A stretch of 48,691 bases of DNA from Bacteroides timonensis (lineage in GTDB: Bacteria; Bacteroidota; Bacteroidia; Bacteroidales; Bacteroidaceae): the NCBI RefSeq assembly GCF_000513195.1, contig NZ_CBVI010000064.1, forward strand, positions 1-48,691, in the 5' to 3' direction. Numbering within the stretch: position 1 is the stretch's first letter; the number at the start of each line of letters is the position of its first letter. Below the pieces are notes generated by a model. The model did not search any database. It worked only from the letters and a program-made list of their open reading frames with translations, and was not told the DNA's origin. The position numbers and the translations under genes are program-made. Positions 7,958 to 16,618 of this stretch are shown here, piece by piece.

Positions 7958-8037
7958 ATAGCCAACCGTAGGGAAAGCAACAGTCAGACATCAAGTTTTA
8001 GAACTGAATAAATTAACCTTTAAAAATATTTTAAATA

Positions 8038-8550
8038 ATGAAAGTGGGAAATTACAAATTTGAAATAAAAAATTTCAAATATCTGGAGTCACGCTCCGAA
8101 GAAACATACTGCTTTAGTGCAGTACTCTATGCAAATGGCAAGAAGGTGGCCGACTGCGGCAATTCCGGTCAAGGTGGCCCCACCGATGTTTACTTTCTCC
8201 CACAATACAGAGAAATGGAAAGAGAAATAAATGATTTTCTGAAAAGTCTACCGAAAATCAAATATGAGAGTTATGAGTTTGACCGGACATTGGAATACAT
8301 CGTGAACGAACTGGTAGATGAACTACTCAAAGCAAAAGAGCTCAAAAAGCTGATGAAAAAAACCGACCAATACCTTATCTTCCATAATTCCAAAGGAACT
8401 TATTACCAAATAGGATGGAAAAAACACAGAGTGGATGAACTTTTAAAAAGGCCTTCGGGACGGGCTGTACTTAAAAAGACTATCGCCGACCATGTGGCTG
8501 AAGGCAATATTCTGATAAATGAAAATATTCCCACCGAACTATTGCCCTGA
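8038..8550 (+). CDS. Hypothetical protein, soluble, 170 residues
   Basis: I do not recognise this family. The protein is soluble with no signal peptide. The N-terminal part is beta-rich (GNYKFEIKNFKYLESRSEETYCF) with a glycine-rich turn, CGNSGQGGPTDVYFLPQ, at about 43-59. A central charged helical stretch (VDELLKAKELKKLMKKTDQ) follows, and the C-terminal half includes FHNSKGTYYQIGWKKHR and a basic segment, LLKRPSGRAVLKKTIADH. The basic C-terminus would fit nucleic-acid binding, but that is a guess. It lies 80 bases after palindromic element B, which may supply its leader, and 78 bases before the next gene on the same strand, so the two may be co-transcribed. Confidence 0.6.
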   Translation: MKVGNYKFEIKNFKYLESRSEETYCFSAVLYANGKKVADCGNSGQGGPTDVYFLPQYREMEREINDFLKSLPKIKYESYEFDRTLEYIVNELVDELLKAKELKKLMKKTDQYLIFHNSKGTYYQIGWKKHRVDELLKRPSGRAVLKKTIADHVAEGNILINENIPTELLP

Positions 8551-8628
8551 TAAGAAACAGATTGGGATGGATAAAACCATCCCTTAACTGCAAATCTCCG
8601 AAATTAAATCAATATAATTTGCATCACC

Positions 8629-9195
8629 ATGATTACAACCAAAGAACAAGCATACGAATTCTTTAAATTTCTGTGTAATACCACTGGAATCGATCTTGAA
8701 GCTCTGTTATTCGCAGAGAAAAATGAACCTTCAACCATTGGAGCTATGTTCCAGAAACGAGAACTATTCGAAATTTACCGCCTCTATATGAGTGGAGAAT
8801 ATGACCGAGCCGTAAACGCATCCGCCGATTTCCTCAAAGAATGTATCAGTAACCTCAGAATGAAGGAGTTCGATGCTGCATCCTTGGAGGAAGTGAGTAA
8901 TTTCTATCTAAAAGCCTCCCAATGGATCAACTTCTATGATCAGTTCGCTATAAAAGACCGTGCAGAATGGATGCAGCTTGTCAAAAGCATCCCATTGCTC
9001 ACTGAATCCGAACGGGTTACCATTGAGGCAGAACAATCCGATCACCGTGATCTGAACGAAGTTGAGAAAACACTGAAATATATGCCGGTACGAAGATATG
9101 CCGGAACAGGAAACATCCCCATCGAATCTGAAGGCTTTGTTGTCACCGACGCTTTCGTCATGTGGACAACCTTTCAAACCTACTTTCCGGCCTGA
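8629..9195 (+). CDS. Hypothetical protein, N-terminal part of a probable frameshifted gene
   Basis: The 188-residue frame is mainly helical (EQAYEFFKFLCNTTGIDLEALL, EIYRLYMSGEYDRAVNASADF, where the last part resembles a tetratricopeptide-like helix pair). No family is recognised and there is no signal peptide. It stops at 9195, but the next frame opens at 9162 and stays open for 297 codons. Reading from VVTDAF in this frame into RHVDNLSNLLSGLK in the other gives a smooth continuous protein of about 475 residues, so a single indel near 9150-9160 most likely split one gene. Alternatively the two frames are coupled neighbours with a 34-base overlap; the protein continuity argues against that. 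Confidence 0.55.
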   Translation: MITTKEQAYEFFKFLCNTTGIDLEALLFAEKNEPSTIGAMFQKRELFEIYRLYMSGEYDRAVNASADFLKECISNLRMKEFDAASLEEVSNFYLKASQWINFYDQFAIKDRAEWMQLVKSIPLLTESERVTIEAEQSDHRDLNEVEKTLKYMPVRRYAGTGNIPIESEGFVVTDAFVMWTTFQTYFPA

Positions 9196-10055
9196 AAACT
9201 CCGGATGACGACCACATCCATATCACAGTTATGCTCAAGCTTGACCACCACCTCTGGATGTCTTATTTTATCATTGCCATCCAATACCACGACAACACCT
9301 GGTTGGCAGATGATGGTTATAGCTATGCCAATCCACAAGCAAAGGAAGGTATTGCCGGACGGGGTTCAGCTCGGATTCGCGAAGAAGTAATTAACAACAG
9401 CATCCTTCCATACGAATGGTTGAACTGGATAGACGAGCAGCGAACCACCCACCGGGAAATGGTTCGAAACGGTATACACACAGGAGAATTATACATCAAA
9501 CAGATCACGCAGGACTGGGCGCCAAAAGCTAAAATATGCTCCTATCTCCTCTTCGGTAAGCTGATAGAAAAAGTTATCATCGAATGTCCTGCACAGGAAA
9601 TCAACACTGTTTCCGCTTTCGCCATGAGAAACAGTAAGCTGCTGACCGATGGCTGCCCAACACTCGTTATCAAAAAAGATAACCTGGACAAAGAATTTGA
9701 ATGTGAAAGCCTGCATGAACAATGCCAAACCTACGTAGACGAATTGTACATTCCACAAAGAGACAACACCTCTATTGTCCGTCTTTCTACAGACGATATT
9801 ATCAAAAGATTAGACGGCAACAATACACTTTGCACAGCAAAACAATACCGGGAACTTGTGGCATGGTCCGTCAAGGAAGATGAACGTATTCAACTGCAAA
9901 CCGGATTAAACACTCTTACTGAAGACATCGAAAAGCAGCGCAACCGGCTATGTTCCATGATTGAAAACAATCTACCGAATATACTCCCATACCTATATTA
10001 CGGAGATAATGTATATTACATGTCGGTAATCACACAAGTATCCATTCCTTATTGA
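9162..10055 (+). CDS. Hypothetical protein, C-terminal part of a probable frameshifted gene
   Basis: This 297-codon frame has only a GTG as possible start at 9162, inside the upstream gene's end. The protein is soluble with alternating beta and helical parts (HIHITVMLKLDHHLW, YFIIAIQYHDNTWLADDGYSY, LSTDDIIKRLDGNNTLC) and ends in IPY. I do not recognise a family. The lack of a natural N-terminus, together with the continuous reading across from 8629-9195, suggests it is the distal two thirds of a single gene interrupted by an indel. If the frameshift is real the gene is likely dead; if it is a sequencing error or programmed slip, the full protein has about 475 residues. Confidence 0.5.
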   Translation: MDNLSNLLSGLKTPDDDHIHITVMLKLDHHLWMSYFIIAIQYHDNTWLADDGYSYANPQAKEGIAGRGSARIREEVINNSILPYEWLNWIDEQRTTHREMVRNGIHTGELYIKQITQDWAPKAKICSYLLFGKLIEKVIIECPAQEINTVSAFAMRNSKLLTDGCPTLVIKKDNLDKEFECESLHEQCQTYVDELYIPQRDNTSIVRLSTDDIIKRLDGNNTLCTAKQYRELVAWSVKEDERIQLQTGLNTLTEDIEKQRNRLCSMIENNLPNILPYLYYGDNVYYMSVITQVSIPY

Positions 10056-10209
10056 AAATCAACATATTACATCATGTTTTCAATAATCAGGTAACGATTT
10101 AGAAACGAGCGAAGTTCTATAAACCGCCTAATTCTGCATTAATCAAAAGAACGCTTATTATGAATGCAAAGATACTATATTATTTTGAACTGAGAAGAAT
10201 TTCATCAGA

Positions 10210-10995
10210 TTATTGTAAAGACTTCCAGATATAATCTAATTTCCTTATGTATTCTTTCGCTTCTATTTCAAACGCTTCTAATAACTTATTCATATTTTGA
10301 TTAATACCATCCATGCAATTTTGAATATCATCAATTATTTGTATCAAAACATACAGATTAATTATGCTTTGCGCCCATTTACATGTTTTATATACATCAA
10401 TCTGCTGCATAAATGAATCGGACTTATGGGCATCAATGTTATTACGAATACGCTGAGCTTCTTCCTTTTCTGAAATATCCCTTAGACTTATTTTTACATT
10501 TTGCCAAAATCCATTTAACTCGTCACTTGTAATCAATACTTCTGGATATTCCCGCATATCACGAGATACTCTTTTGAATAAATTATGTTCTAATGCTTCA
10601 TACAGGATGGTGTAAGCATGTTTACAAAGCATGATTCTTTCCGTATCTGTTTTCGCATCAAACAAGCTAATACATGTGGTCATCGCGTCCATCTGAAGTA
10701 GTGTTAGATAACCAACCGTATCATAGATGCTTCTGTGTATATCAATGATTGATAACCATTTTTCCGTAACATAATCAGCGTGGTTTTCTTGAGTTAAACT
10801 AGTGATTTCTTCCCCAAAATGTTTTGTTATGTATGCGTAAATGTCACACTTCTTAGCTGAAATTTCAAGATTACTCCGTAAATATTTCAATTGTTCATGG
10901 ATCAATTCCTCTGATAAATTGTTAAATACAGACTTGTCTGATTCTTTAAGTTCAAATATATCTTTTATAGTTGAGATAAAATCTTTTACAAACAT
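10210..10995 (-). CDS. All-helical protein with a HEPN-like motif
   Basis: The 261-residue protein looks almost entirely helical, has no signal peptide, and is not recognised as a named family. At residues 184-190 it carries RNNIDAH within QRIRNNIDAHKSD, matching the R-N-x4-H signature of HEPN ribonuclease and ribonuclease-like domains. Upstream helices (ILYEALEHNLFKRVSRDM, about 130-147) fit the usual HEPN bundle. It follows a TIR/deoxyribosyltransferase-like gene on the same strand with a 58-base gap, so the two are probably one operon. HEPN proteins act as toxins, RNA-cleaving effectors or inactive partners in many defence and toxin systems. Here that role is inferred from one motif plus context. 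Confidence 0.6.
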   Translation of the reverse strand: MFVKDFISTIKDIFELKESDKSVFNNLSEELIHEQLKYLRSNLEISAKKCDIYAYITKHFGEEITSLTQENHADYVTEKWLSIIDIHRSIYDTVGYLTLLQMDAMTTCISLFDAKTDTERIMLCKHAYTILYEALEHNLFKRVSRDMREYPEVLITSDELNGFWQNVKISLRDISEKEEAQRIRNNIDAHKSDSFMQQIDVYKTCKWAQSIINLYVLIQIIDDIQNCMDGINQNMNKLLEAFEIEAKEYIRKLDYIWKSLQ

Positions 10996-11053
10996 ATTTC
11001 AATTGTATGATTTTAATTAAAATATTGAATAAAAGTATGTGTAAATGAATATA

Positions 11054-11842
11054 TCAAAAAGGCAAATCATCTGAATTTGAAATTATTGTCGGAACTACGT
11101 CTTTTATTGCAGGTTGTTGTAGATCAAATAAATGGGTATTTTTGAGGATAAAGTTTACACCATCATCTGACAAAGCACAAACAGGATATTCATTTCCGTT
11201 ATAATCGCTATTTATTTTTGTTGTAATAAATCCTTTTGCTTTTAATAGACGCATTCCAATGCTAAAAGCCGTATCATTAAAGCCTGCTTTAGTCATCCTA
11301 TTTCGAAGTTCATAAACATTTGCTACTTCTTCGTCTGTATATTGTTCTCCAATAATAAAAGCCAATAAAGATAATTCATATGGCTGAAAACCGTCAGTTT
11401 CCTTAATAGGATTTTTAAGTATTTTTACTGCTGTTTTTTGAGAATGAATATATGCCTTTATTTTCTCTATAATTCGTTCTTTAAGTTCCTTAAAATCGCT
11501 GGGGGATTCTGTTTTGTACCTAATAATATTTTTATGTCTAACATCAAAAGGAAAATCTTTTCTACTCTCGTCACACACCATGATAACATCTTTTCCTAAA
11601 GCAAAAGCATATCCTAATTCATACCAAACATTAGGATTATCAACAGAAATATCAGCAAAACATATTATTGAGTCTTTAATGTTCGATTCAATATCTTCAA
11701 TGGGGATTTTAACAGCAGGATCTAAATCAACTCGATATGCAGAAAGACCAACAGTTTCTATTGCGGGCTTATATATATCATCATATCTTTTCGTGAATTT
11801 TTCATCACTAATTGGCTGTATAACAAAACATTCCTTACTCAT
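11054..11842 (-). CDS. TIR/nucleoside deoxyribosyltransferase-like protein with C-terminal winged helix
   Basis: The N-terminal 130 residues start CFVIQPISDEKFTKRYDD and include ICFADISVDNPNVWYELGYA (60-79) followed by LGKDVIMVC. This is the pattern of the nucleoside 2-deoxyribosyltransferase-like and TIR-like superfamily, with Glu75 in the position of the catalytic acid. Such domains cleave N-glycosidic bonds, and in defence systems often NAD+. The C-terminal 110 residues (YELSLLAFIIGEQYTDEEV, then MRLLKAKGFITTK) look like a winged helix. It is soluble and, with the HEPN-like gene 58 bases downstream, forms a two-gene unit. A sensor/effector defence module is plausible; a nucleotide-sensing regulator is the main alternative. 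Confidence 0.65.
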   Translation of the reverse strand: MSKECFVIQPISDEKFTKRYDDIYKPAIETVGLSAYRVDLDPAVKIPIEDIESNIKDSIICFADISVDNPNVWYELGYAFALGKDVIMVCDESRKDFPFDVRHKNIIRYKTESPSDFKELKERIIEKIKAYIHSQKTAVKILKNPIKETDGFQPYELSLLAFIIGEQYTDEEVANVYELRNRMTKAGFNDTAFSIGMRLLKAKGFITTKINSDYNGNEYPVCALSDDGVNFILKNTHLFDLQQPAIKDVVPTIISNSDDLPF

Positions 11843-12319
11843 ACTCTAAAAATAACAAATTTACGATTATTAATAATGGCTACCTTTTTGCAAAGGTAAT
11901 ACATTTCGCTGAACTATTAAAGGGTCAACTAATTGAAGTTTAACTTTTTCAGTCGTACACAAGTTGCTATTTAATCATTCATTTTTAGGATTATAAAATA
12001 GATGCTTTGGAAGTAGTATTTCCCCAGCCACCTCGGGACAAACTCAGATCCGTTCTTTCGAGGAGCATGCTTATGAACTTTTTGAGCAATCTGTGAACTG
12101 CCTGAATTTGAGAAAATCTACTTTGACTAGGCAAAGTAGCGTGCGACCTATTCATGACCGACTAGTGTTGTAAAGATGGCTACATGTTCCGGTGTTTATA
12201 ACCAAACTAAAACCTGTTTTAAGGCAGAGCAATCCCTCTTTTCTATTGGTCTGTCAGTTGAATATTTGTTAAAAAGTATATTCAAATAGGGATAAAGTTT
12301 TTAAAAAACTTTATTGAAG
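11843..12319. other. 477-base stretch without a confident gene
   Basis: Next to the TIR-like gene is a minus-strand -7-like box, TACCTTTG (11891-11898). An A/T-rich inverted repeat ATAAAGTTTTT / AAAAACTTTAT lies at 12292-12314, just beyond the rteC remnant, and may terminate it. I see no open frame of substance and no RNA gene. It is probably decayed mobile-element DNA, given the rteC remnant beside it. Confidence 0.5.
11891..11898 (-). promoter_or_regulatory. Putative -7 box for the TIR-like/HEPN-like pair
   Basis: The minus strand reads TACCTTTG, a match to TAnnTTTG, 49 bases before the TIR-like start codon. A clear -33 TTTG box is not seen. Confidence 0.35.
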
Positions 12320-13221
12320 TCATATTTTTGTGGCAAAACCATAGGAGTAACATTTATTTTCTCTTCTTCTTTTTTCGTCATCCCTGTCCATCCGTTTGTT
12401 CAGCCGTTCCTACATCTTGTCCAGAAAATAGGTACGGCTCTCGTTCTTGCGCCGCTTCATATCGGTGTAGGCACTGTAACAATCCCGGATATCCACTCCC
12501 AACAGCATTCCTACAAAGGTGGCTAATTCATGTATCGGAGTCTCGCCGTTATTGATACTTTTCATTTCATCCAGCCCGTACACGATTTCCATCAGTTCGA
12601 TGGCGCTGCCCGTCCACTTGTAGGAGCCTTTGACCTTCAGCAGCTCGGAGGATAATCCCTCATCCCCGCTTAGCAGGCACGCGCGTCTCATCGACAAAAA
12701 GGCGTACAGCATCTCCATCGCGAGGATACGGGCGACAAGATGGTCATAGCCCGTGCTGAACTCCAAATCATCCTTCCAATGACACACGTCTATGCCGACG
12801 ATGTTCTCCTGCCGTTTTCCGCGCAGGAAATAGTAATGATCCATGTAGGTCGCCGCACTGCGATAATACTGGAAAAACGCCACATGACGGTCGAAGAACA
12901 GTTTCTGCTCCTCCTGTTTTTCTCGTAATACTCGTCCAGCGTATCGTCACCGAGCGGTCGCCGGCTCTCGATACGCAGTATCTCGTGGAAATAAATCAGC
13001 CGCCCCAGAAGCATCGGCTTGTAATCTTTGAAAAAGGCTATCTCTTCAGCTTCACCACCGAAAGGCGTGGTTTGCACAACCACCTTCAACTTCGCCAACT
13101 GTTCTCTAAGGAAAACGGTGATTGTCTTGCAATCTTCGATGATGTTCCTCCCGTTCAGGTCGATGGCCGACACCTGCCTGTCCACTTCCCGCATTATTTC
13201 TTCGTATCTTTCCAGCTATAT
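12320..13221 (-). pseudogene. rteC: RteC-like regulator of a conjugative transposon, decayed
   Basis: Two overlapping minus-strand frames together encode an RteC-type protein, the regulator found in CTnDOT-like conjugative transposons. The upstream frame carries EEIAFFKDYKPMLLGRLIYF; the downstream frame carries FFQYYRSAATYMDHYYFLRG and STGYDHLVARILAMEMLYAF. At the T5 run at 12917-12921 (A5 on the coding strand) the reading slips. One extra base restores YYEKKQEEQKLFFDRHVAFF and joins the halves. The 3' part then meets a TAG at 12410, after which the same frame continues as coding-like ERLNKRMDRDDEKRRR to 12320. The 5' end is also missing: a stop precedes LERYEEIM near 13221. With three lesions and no transfer genes nearby, this is a relic. 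Confidence 0.8.
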
Positions 13222-13242
13222 GAGCAATCGCTATAAATATAA

Positions 13243-13276
13243 AACCGGAATAAAGCTGTTTATCTTTACTCCGGTT
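13243..13276. terminator. Hairpin between the rteC relic and the Mfa2-like gene
   Basis: AACCGGAATAAAG (13243-13255) pairs with CTTTACTCCGGTT (13264-13276), one mismatch, 8-base loop. It follows the stop of the Mfa2-like gene (minus strand) by 95 bases and probably acts as its terminator. Confidence 0.5.
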
Positions 13277-13370
13277 CCTCCATGTTTCTTTCTTATTCTA
13301 CCCCTTTGTGCAACAAATAAAGCAGAATAATCAGTTCAATGCAAATATGAACTCACAACTCCATTCTTAA

Positions 13371-14327
13371 TCAATTTATACTTGGAATATCAATGCTCTC
13401 ACTCTCTGCCTCCCAGCTATCTACAGTGAAACCTCCTGTATTTTCTTCTGAGAAGAGGTCACCTATCGTTAATGTTAAAGTAAGCTGGGTATTTGTTTTC
13501 AGTGAATTATTCAAAGCCTGCTTAAAGGTCTTCACTGTACCATTCTTCAAAGTAATCATCAACTGAAACAACGGGTTCTCAGCGGAAGGGAACAACATGA
13601 CCGGGATATTACTCATCTGCATACCATCCGCTGAGAGAGTAAGTGGAAAAGCTACAGTCTTTGTCTGATTGACAGGCTCCGCAGTATACATATTCAATTT
13701 CTCCGCAATACCACCAATCCAGACACTCATACTGTCTATGCTAGAATCCAGCACTGTGTTATTACTGTTCTTCACAATCACCTGCATCCCTGCTGTCTGC
13801 CGTTTTAAAACAGCACTTAATTTATCCGTACCGATGTAAGTAGGTACTACAGCATACGCTAAGTCTATAACCGGAAGATAAGTGGTATCGGAAAGACTCT
13901 GCACCAGACTAAAATACTGCTGTGACAAATCCCCGCCAAGAGTAAATTGTGGACCATTTATGCTCGGATTGGATGTAATTATCTCACCCACTTGGGTAGT
14001 ACCCCAATAAAGCATATTATAAGCGCCAACAGGAAGCAAAATAGGACGGACCGGTGTCCCGGATACTGTACCATTTACCAAAGCATACATGCCGGGAATA
14101 GCACTCTGTTTATTATTGAAGTAATTCCCATAATAAATCGAGGAATTAACAGTACAAGGAAAAACCTCTAACGTACCGGTCATTGGTCCCTGGGTATTAA
14201 CCGCCACCTCTACCTCCGGAGTTACAAGGTCATCCTCCCCACCCCCATTGTTCACCGTCAGATCATCACTCGAACAGCCGGCAAAAACAAACGTTGCCAA
14301 TACTGATAAAAAAAATATTCTCTTCAT
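13371..14327 (-). CDS. FimB/Mfa2-like fimbrial lipoprotein
   Basis: The 318-residue protein starts with a lipoprotein signal (MKRIFFLSVLATFVFAGC, Cys18) and is beta-rich throughout. LPVGAYNMLYWGTTQ (about 102-116), LKRQTAGMQVIVKN (about 174-187) and a C-terminal GGFTVDSWEAESESIDIP match the layout of the FimB/Mfa2 family, surface-anchored proteins that tether or accompany fimbrial shafts in Bacteroidales. It has no shaft gene beside it and is far from the main fimbrial locus at 20.2-34.2 kb, so it may be an orphan anchor, adhesin or tip protein used in trans. It was assigned from pattern recognition rather than a single diagnostic residue. Confidence 0.65.
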   Translation of the reverse strand: MKRIFFLSVLATFVFAGCSSDDLTVNNGGGEDDLVTPEVEVAVNTQGPMTGTLEVFPCTVNSSIYYGNYFNNKQSAIPGMYALVNGTVSGTPVRPILLPVGAYNMLYWGTTQVGEIITSNPSINGPQFTLGGDLSQQYFSLVQSLSDTTYLPVIDLAYAVVPTYIGTDKLSAVLKRQTAGMQVIVKNSNNTVLDSSIDSMSVWIGGIAEKLNMYTAEPVNQTKTVAFPLTLSADGMQMSNIPVMLFPSAENPLFQLMITLKNGTVKTFKQALNNSLKTNTQLTLTLTIGDLFSEENTGGFTVDSWEAESESIDIPSIN

Positions 14328-15005
14328 AATTAAGTTAGTTGTTTAGGCTTTTATCTATCTAATAACATTTCATAGCCTGATTAGTTCTCTGAAGATAATA
14401 TTCCCTGTCCCCCTAGTGCACTGCCACGGGAACTAAAACTTTGGGAGTTCCCAAATACAATTCTCCATAAAAGAAAATTCAAATGACCTTTGTCACAATA
14501 ACACGGATATAATTTACTTAATAAACATATCCGACTAGAACTGCCTAAGAAAGATTGTTCAGGAAGCATAAAATGAAACAATGTCCTCAAGTATGAAAAC
14601 TTTGAATATCTTACACATGCTATTCCTACTGTGTACAACATGGATATGGCAGCCCAATAGTGTACATTTATTGTATGGTCATTCCATGAGATATTTGCTT
14701 TTATTGGACTCGCAGCTAATCTAAGAAGAATATCCGTAACCGATTCAAAATGCTTGGGCTTTCCCCATTAAACGCAAAGGATATTCATCGGAAAAAGTAT
14801 CAGTACAAATCCAAAAATGAGCGGAAAAGACTCTGATCAAAATAGCCTCTCTCATAATGCGATCATATGTTTGAACCCTTTCTTAGTGTTGCCTACTGAT
14901 AAAGGTAAAGCATCAAGAAAACAATATCCTTATCTGGCCATAAGCCATGATAAGGATATATACTATATTAATTAAAAACTGGTTTTACGAAGAATAATTA
15001 ATAAG
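14328..15005. other. 678-base stretch without a confident gene
   Basis: It contains a short palindrome TTTGGGAGTTCCCAAA (14440-14455) and, just before the membrane-protein gene's end, an 11-bp inverted repeat ATATCCTTATC / GATAAGGATAT (14924-14934, 14949-14959) that could terminate that minus-strand gene. An 86-codon frame at 14381-14641 has unnatural composition. A coding-like stretch reading WSFHEIFAFIGLAANLRR near 14680 on the plus strand is broken by a stop and may be a relic. Confidence 0.5.
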
Positions 15006-15449
15006 CTATTTACCATTGCTCTTCAGATGTTGTTCATAATCATATGGAGACATGTCCGTCTTCGCCTGTTTCTCTGAAAAGATAGCCTTTAAAATAAGAT
15101 ACGGCCAAAATATGGGTATCAGATACATCAATGCCTTGTTCATCGAAGAATTGCTGGAAGAAGATGTACGCCGTTCTTTATGCTCAACAGCCTTATAGGC
15201 ATAGTCCGCTTTCTTTTCTTCCTTTTTCTGCCCATCACCGTCACCATCTACCAACTCGGCCAACATACAGACACCAACAAACAACAATATAGCATAAAAA
15301 TGCTCATCCATTACAAAAAATAAATACAGCGAAGTAGGCACAGCAATCAGGACTATAATTCCTATGACTATTCGTAAGACATAGAGGAAAAGGCACAAAA
15401 CAAGATATGCCAAAACTATAAGTATTACAATACCAACTAAAGTTTCCAT
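15006..15449 (-). CDS. Small inner-membrane protein, unknown function
   Basis: The 147-residue protein has an N-terminal hydrophobic region (about residues 4-65) with two to three membrane segments (VGIVILIVLAYLVLCLFLYV, then IGIIVLIAVPTSLYLFF and FYAILLFVGVCML). An acidic and lysine-rich loop (DGDGDGQKKEEKKADY) and a serine-rich stretch follow, then a fourth hydrophobic segment (ALMYLIPIFWPYLILKAIF, about 105-123) and a charged tail. I recognise no family. It is monocistronic on the minus strand, 288 bases from the XRE regulator on the same strand. The 11-bp hairpin at 14924-14959 sits beyond its stop. Confidence 0.65.
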   Translation of the reverse strand: METLVGIVILIVLAYLVLCLFLYVLRIVIGIIVLIAVPTSLYLFFVMDEHFYAILLFVGVCMLAELVDGDGDGQKKEEKKADYAYKAVEHKERRTSSSSNSSMNKALMYLIPIFWPYLILKAIFSEKQAKTDMSPYDYEQHLKSNGK

Positions 15450-15737
15450 AATAAATCGTATCCTATTTTTTATCAGTTAAAAGCAACTAATTGATAAATA
15501 AACCTTCTGCAGATTTTCGAAATTCAGAGGTGACGATACAGAAACCCGGGTATTTCAGCCGTTTGCAGAGCTATATTCTCAAATAACTCTTTCTATAATG
15601 CAAAAGTAATATAATTATTAGAACAAAGAAATTTATTTGTCTAAATTAAAGTCTTCTTTTTAACAGTCCTCCTCAAACTATTGAATATTCATATTTCCCT
15701 TACTAAAAAATACAATGTAATAGAAAGACACCCACTA

Positions 15738-16127
15738 CTATTCCAAAGCATCCATCTTCGCATTAAATTGTCTCCGCATTTTTGTTAATGTCTCATCCAT
15801 CTCAATCTTATACTTTTCAAACAAATCATTAACAGATTGACGGGCCATAGAGGCACGTTTACGCACTACCTCGCTAGTGGCCAAAGGCAGATCCTCTTGC
15901 ATCGCTTCCACTATAGAGAAATTCTCATCAAATAATCGGTCAAGACTGACATATTGGCTATAAAGCGACAAGACATTTACCAGAAAATCCCCGGTTGATC
16001 CTTTTCCATTCTCAATCCGAGTAATATAAGTCTGTGTCACGCCCAACCGCTCAGCAAGTTCCGCCTGACTAAATCCATAAATCTCTCTTACAGCTTTTAG
16101 TCTTTTCCCAAGTTGTATATAATCCAT
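15738..16127 (-). CDS. XRE-family helix-turn-helix regulator
   Basis: The 129-residue protein has a clear N-terminal helix-turn-helix of the Cro/C1-XRE type at about residues 6-60: LGKRLKAVREIYGFSQAEL, then AERLGVTQTYITRIENGKG. The remainder is charged and probably a coiled-coil helix (VRKRASMARQSVNDLFEKYK, MRRQFNAKMDALE) used for dimerisation. It would bind a short palindromic operator, most likely its own promoter. It diverges from the small genes starting at 16619 across 491 bases that hold palindromic element C. It may regulate those genes or belong to a lost mobile element; nothing in the sequence decides which. Confidence 0.85.
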   Translation of the reverse strand: MDYIQLGKRLKAVREIYGFSQAELAERLGVTQTYITRIENGKGSTGDFLVNVLSLYSQYVSLDRLFDENFSIVEAMQEDLPLATSEVVRKRASMARQSVNDLFEKYKIEMDETLTKMRRQFNAKMDALE

Positions 16128-16391
16128 ACCTTTTTATTTTAACTATGGCAAAGATACATGTTTTATTGATTCGCCCTTCTTTTTTCTCCTCTATACTCCC
16201 ACCTTTTCAACTTCTTTTCCTACCTGTTTTATCAAATCTGACAGAAGCTTCTACAAAATAACTGACAATCAGCCTTTCCTAAGCCGAAAGGGCACTAGAA
16301 TTTTTATTATACTGCATCCGCTCCCTTTTTACCCCACAAATAAACACCTTTTATAACCACACTCCTATCCAAAGCATGACTAACACAAAGC

Positions 16392-16560
16392 GGAACTCAC
16401 CTATCTTTTTCCGCAAAAGAAATTGTCCATCCATCATTCCCTGCAAAACGGGCATAGCTTTCCTTTGATAAATCTTCCTTTTTGCCCAAAAGAGTATTTA
16501 TCAGGAAAGTTTTTACGGAATGATGGTCCAATTCAGAAAGCAGAAAAAATAGTCAGTTCC
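16392..16560. repeat. Long palindromic element, copy C
   Basis: This copy has the best-preserved arms: GGAACT (16392-16397) / AGTTCC (16555-16560), CCATCATTCC (16431-16440) / GGAATGATGG (16517-16526), CTTTCC (16458-16463) / GGAAAG (16504-16509) and GATAAAT (16467-16473) / ATTTATC (16496-16502), around an AATCTTCCTTTTT...AAAAGAGT core. It lies between the divergent XRE and small-protein genes and ends 59 bases before the start at 16619. Confidence 0.8.
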
Positions 16561-16618
16561 CCTACTGTTGAATAAAGGGAAATAAAATATGATAAACCAA
16601 CTAATAACATATCATAAA

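Noticed and set aside
12292..12314. A/T inverted repeat as a strong terminator
   Set aside because: Low-complexity A/T arms are common in this DNA; it is reported only as part of the intergenic stretch.
13028..13330. Plus-strand frame of 100 codons
   Set aside because: It lies antisense to the rteC relic, which has clear protein similarity.
14381..14641. Minus-strand frame of 86 codons
   Set aside because: Cysteine- and serine-rich unnatural composition, no neighbour, no recognisable feature.
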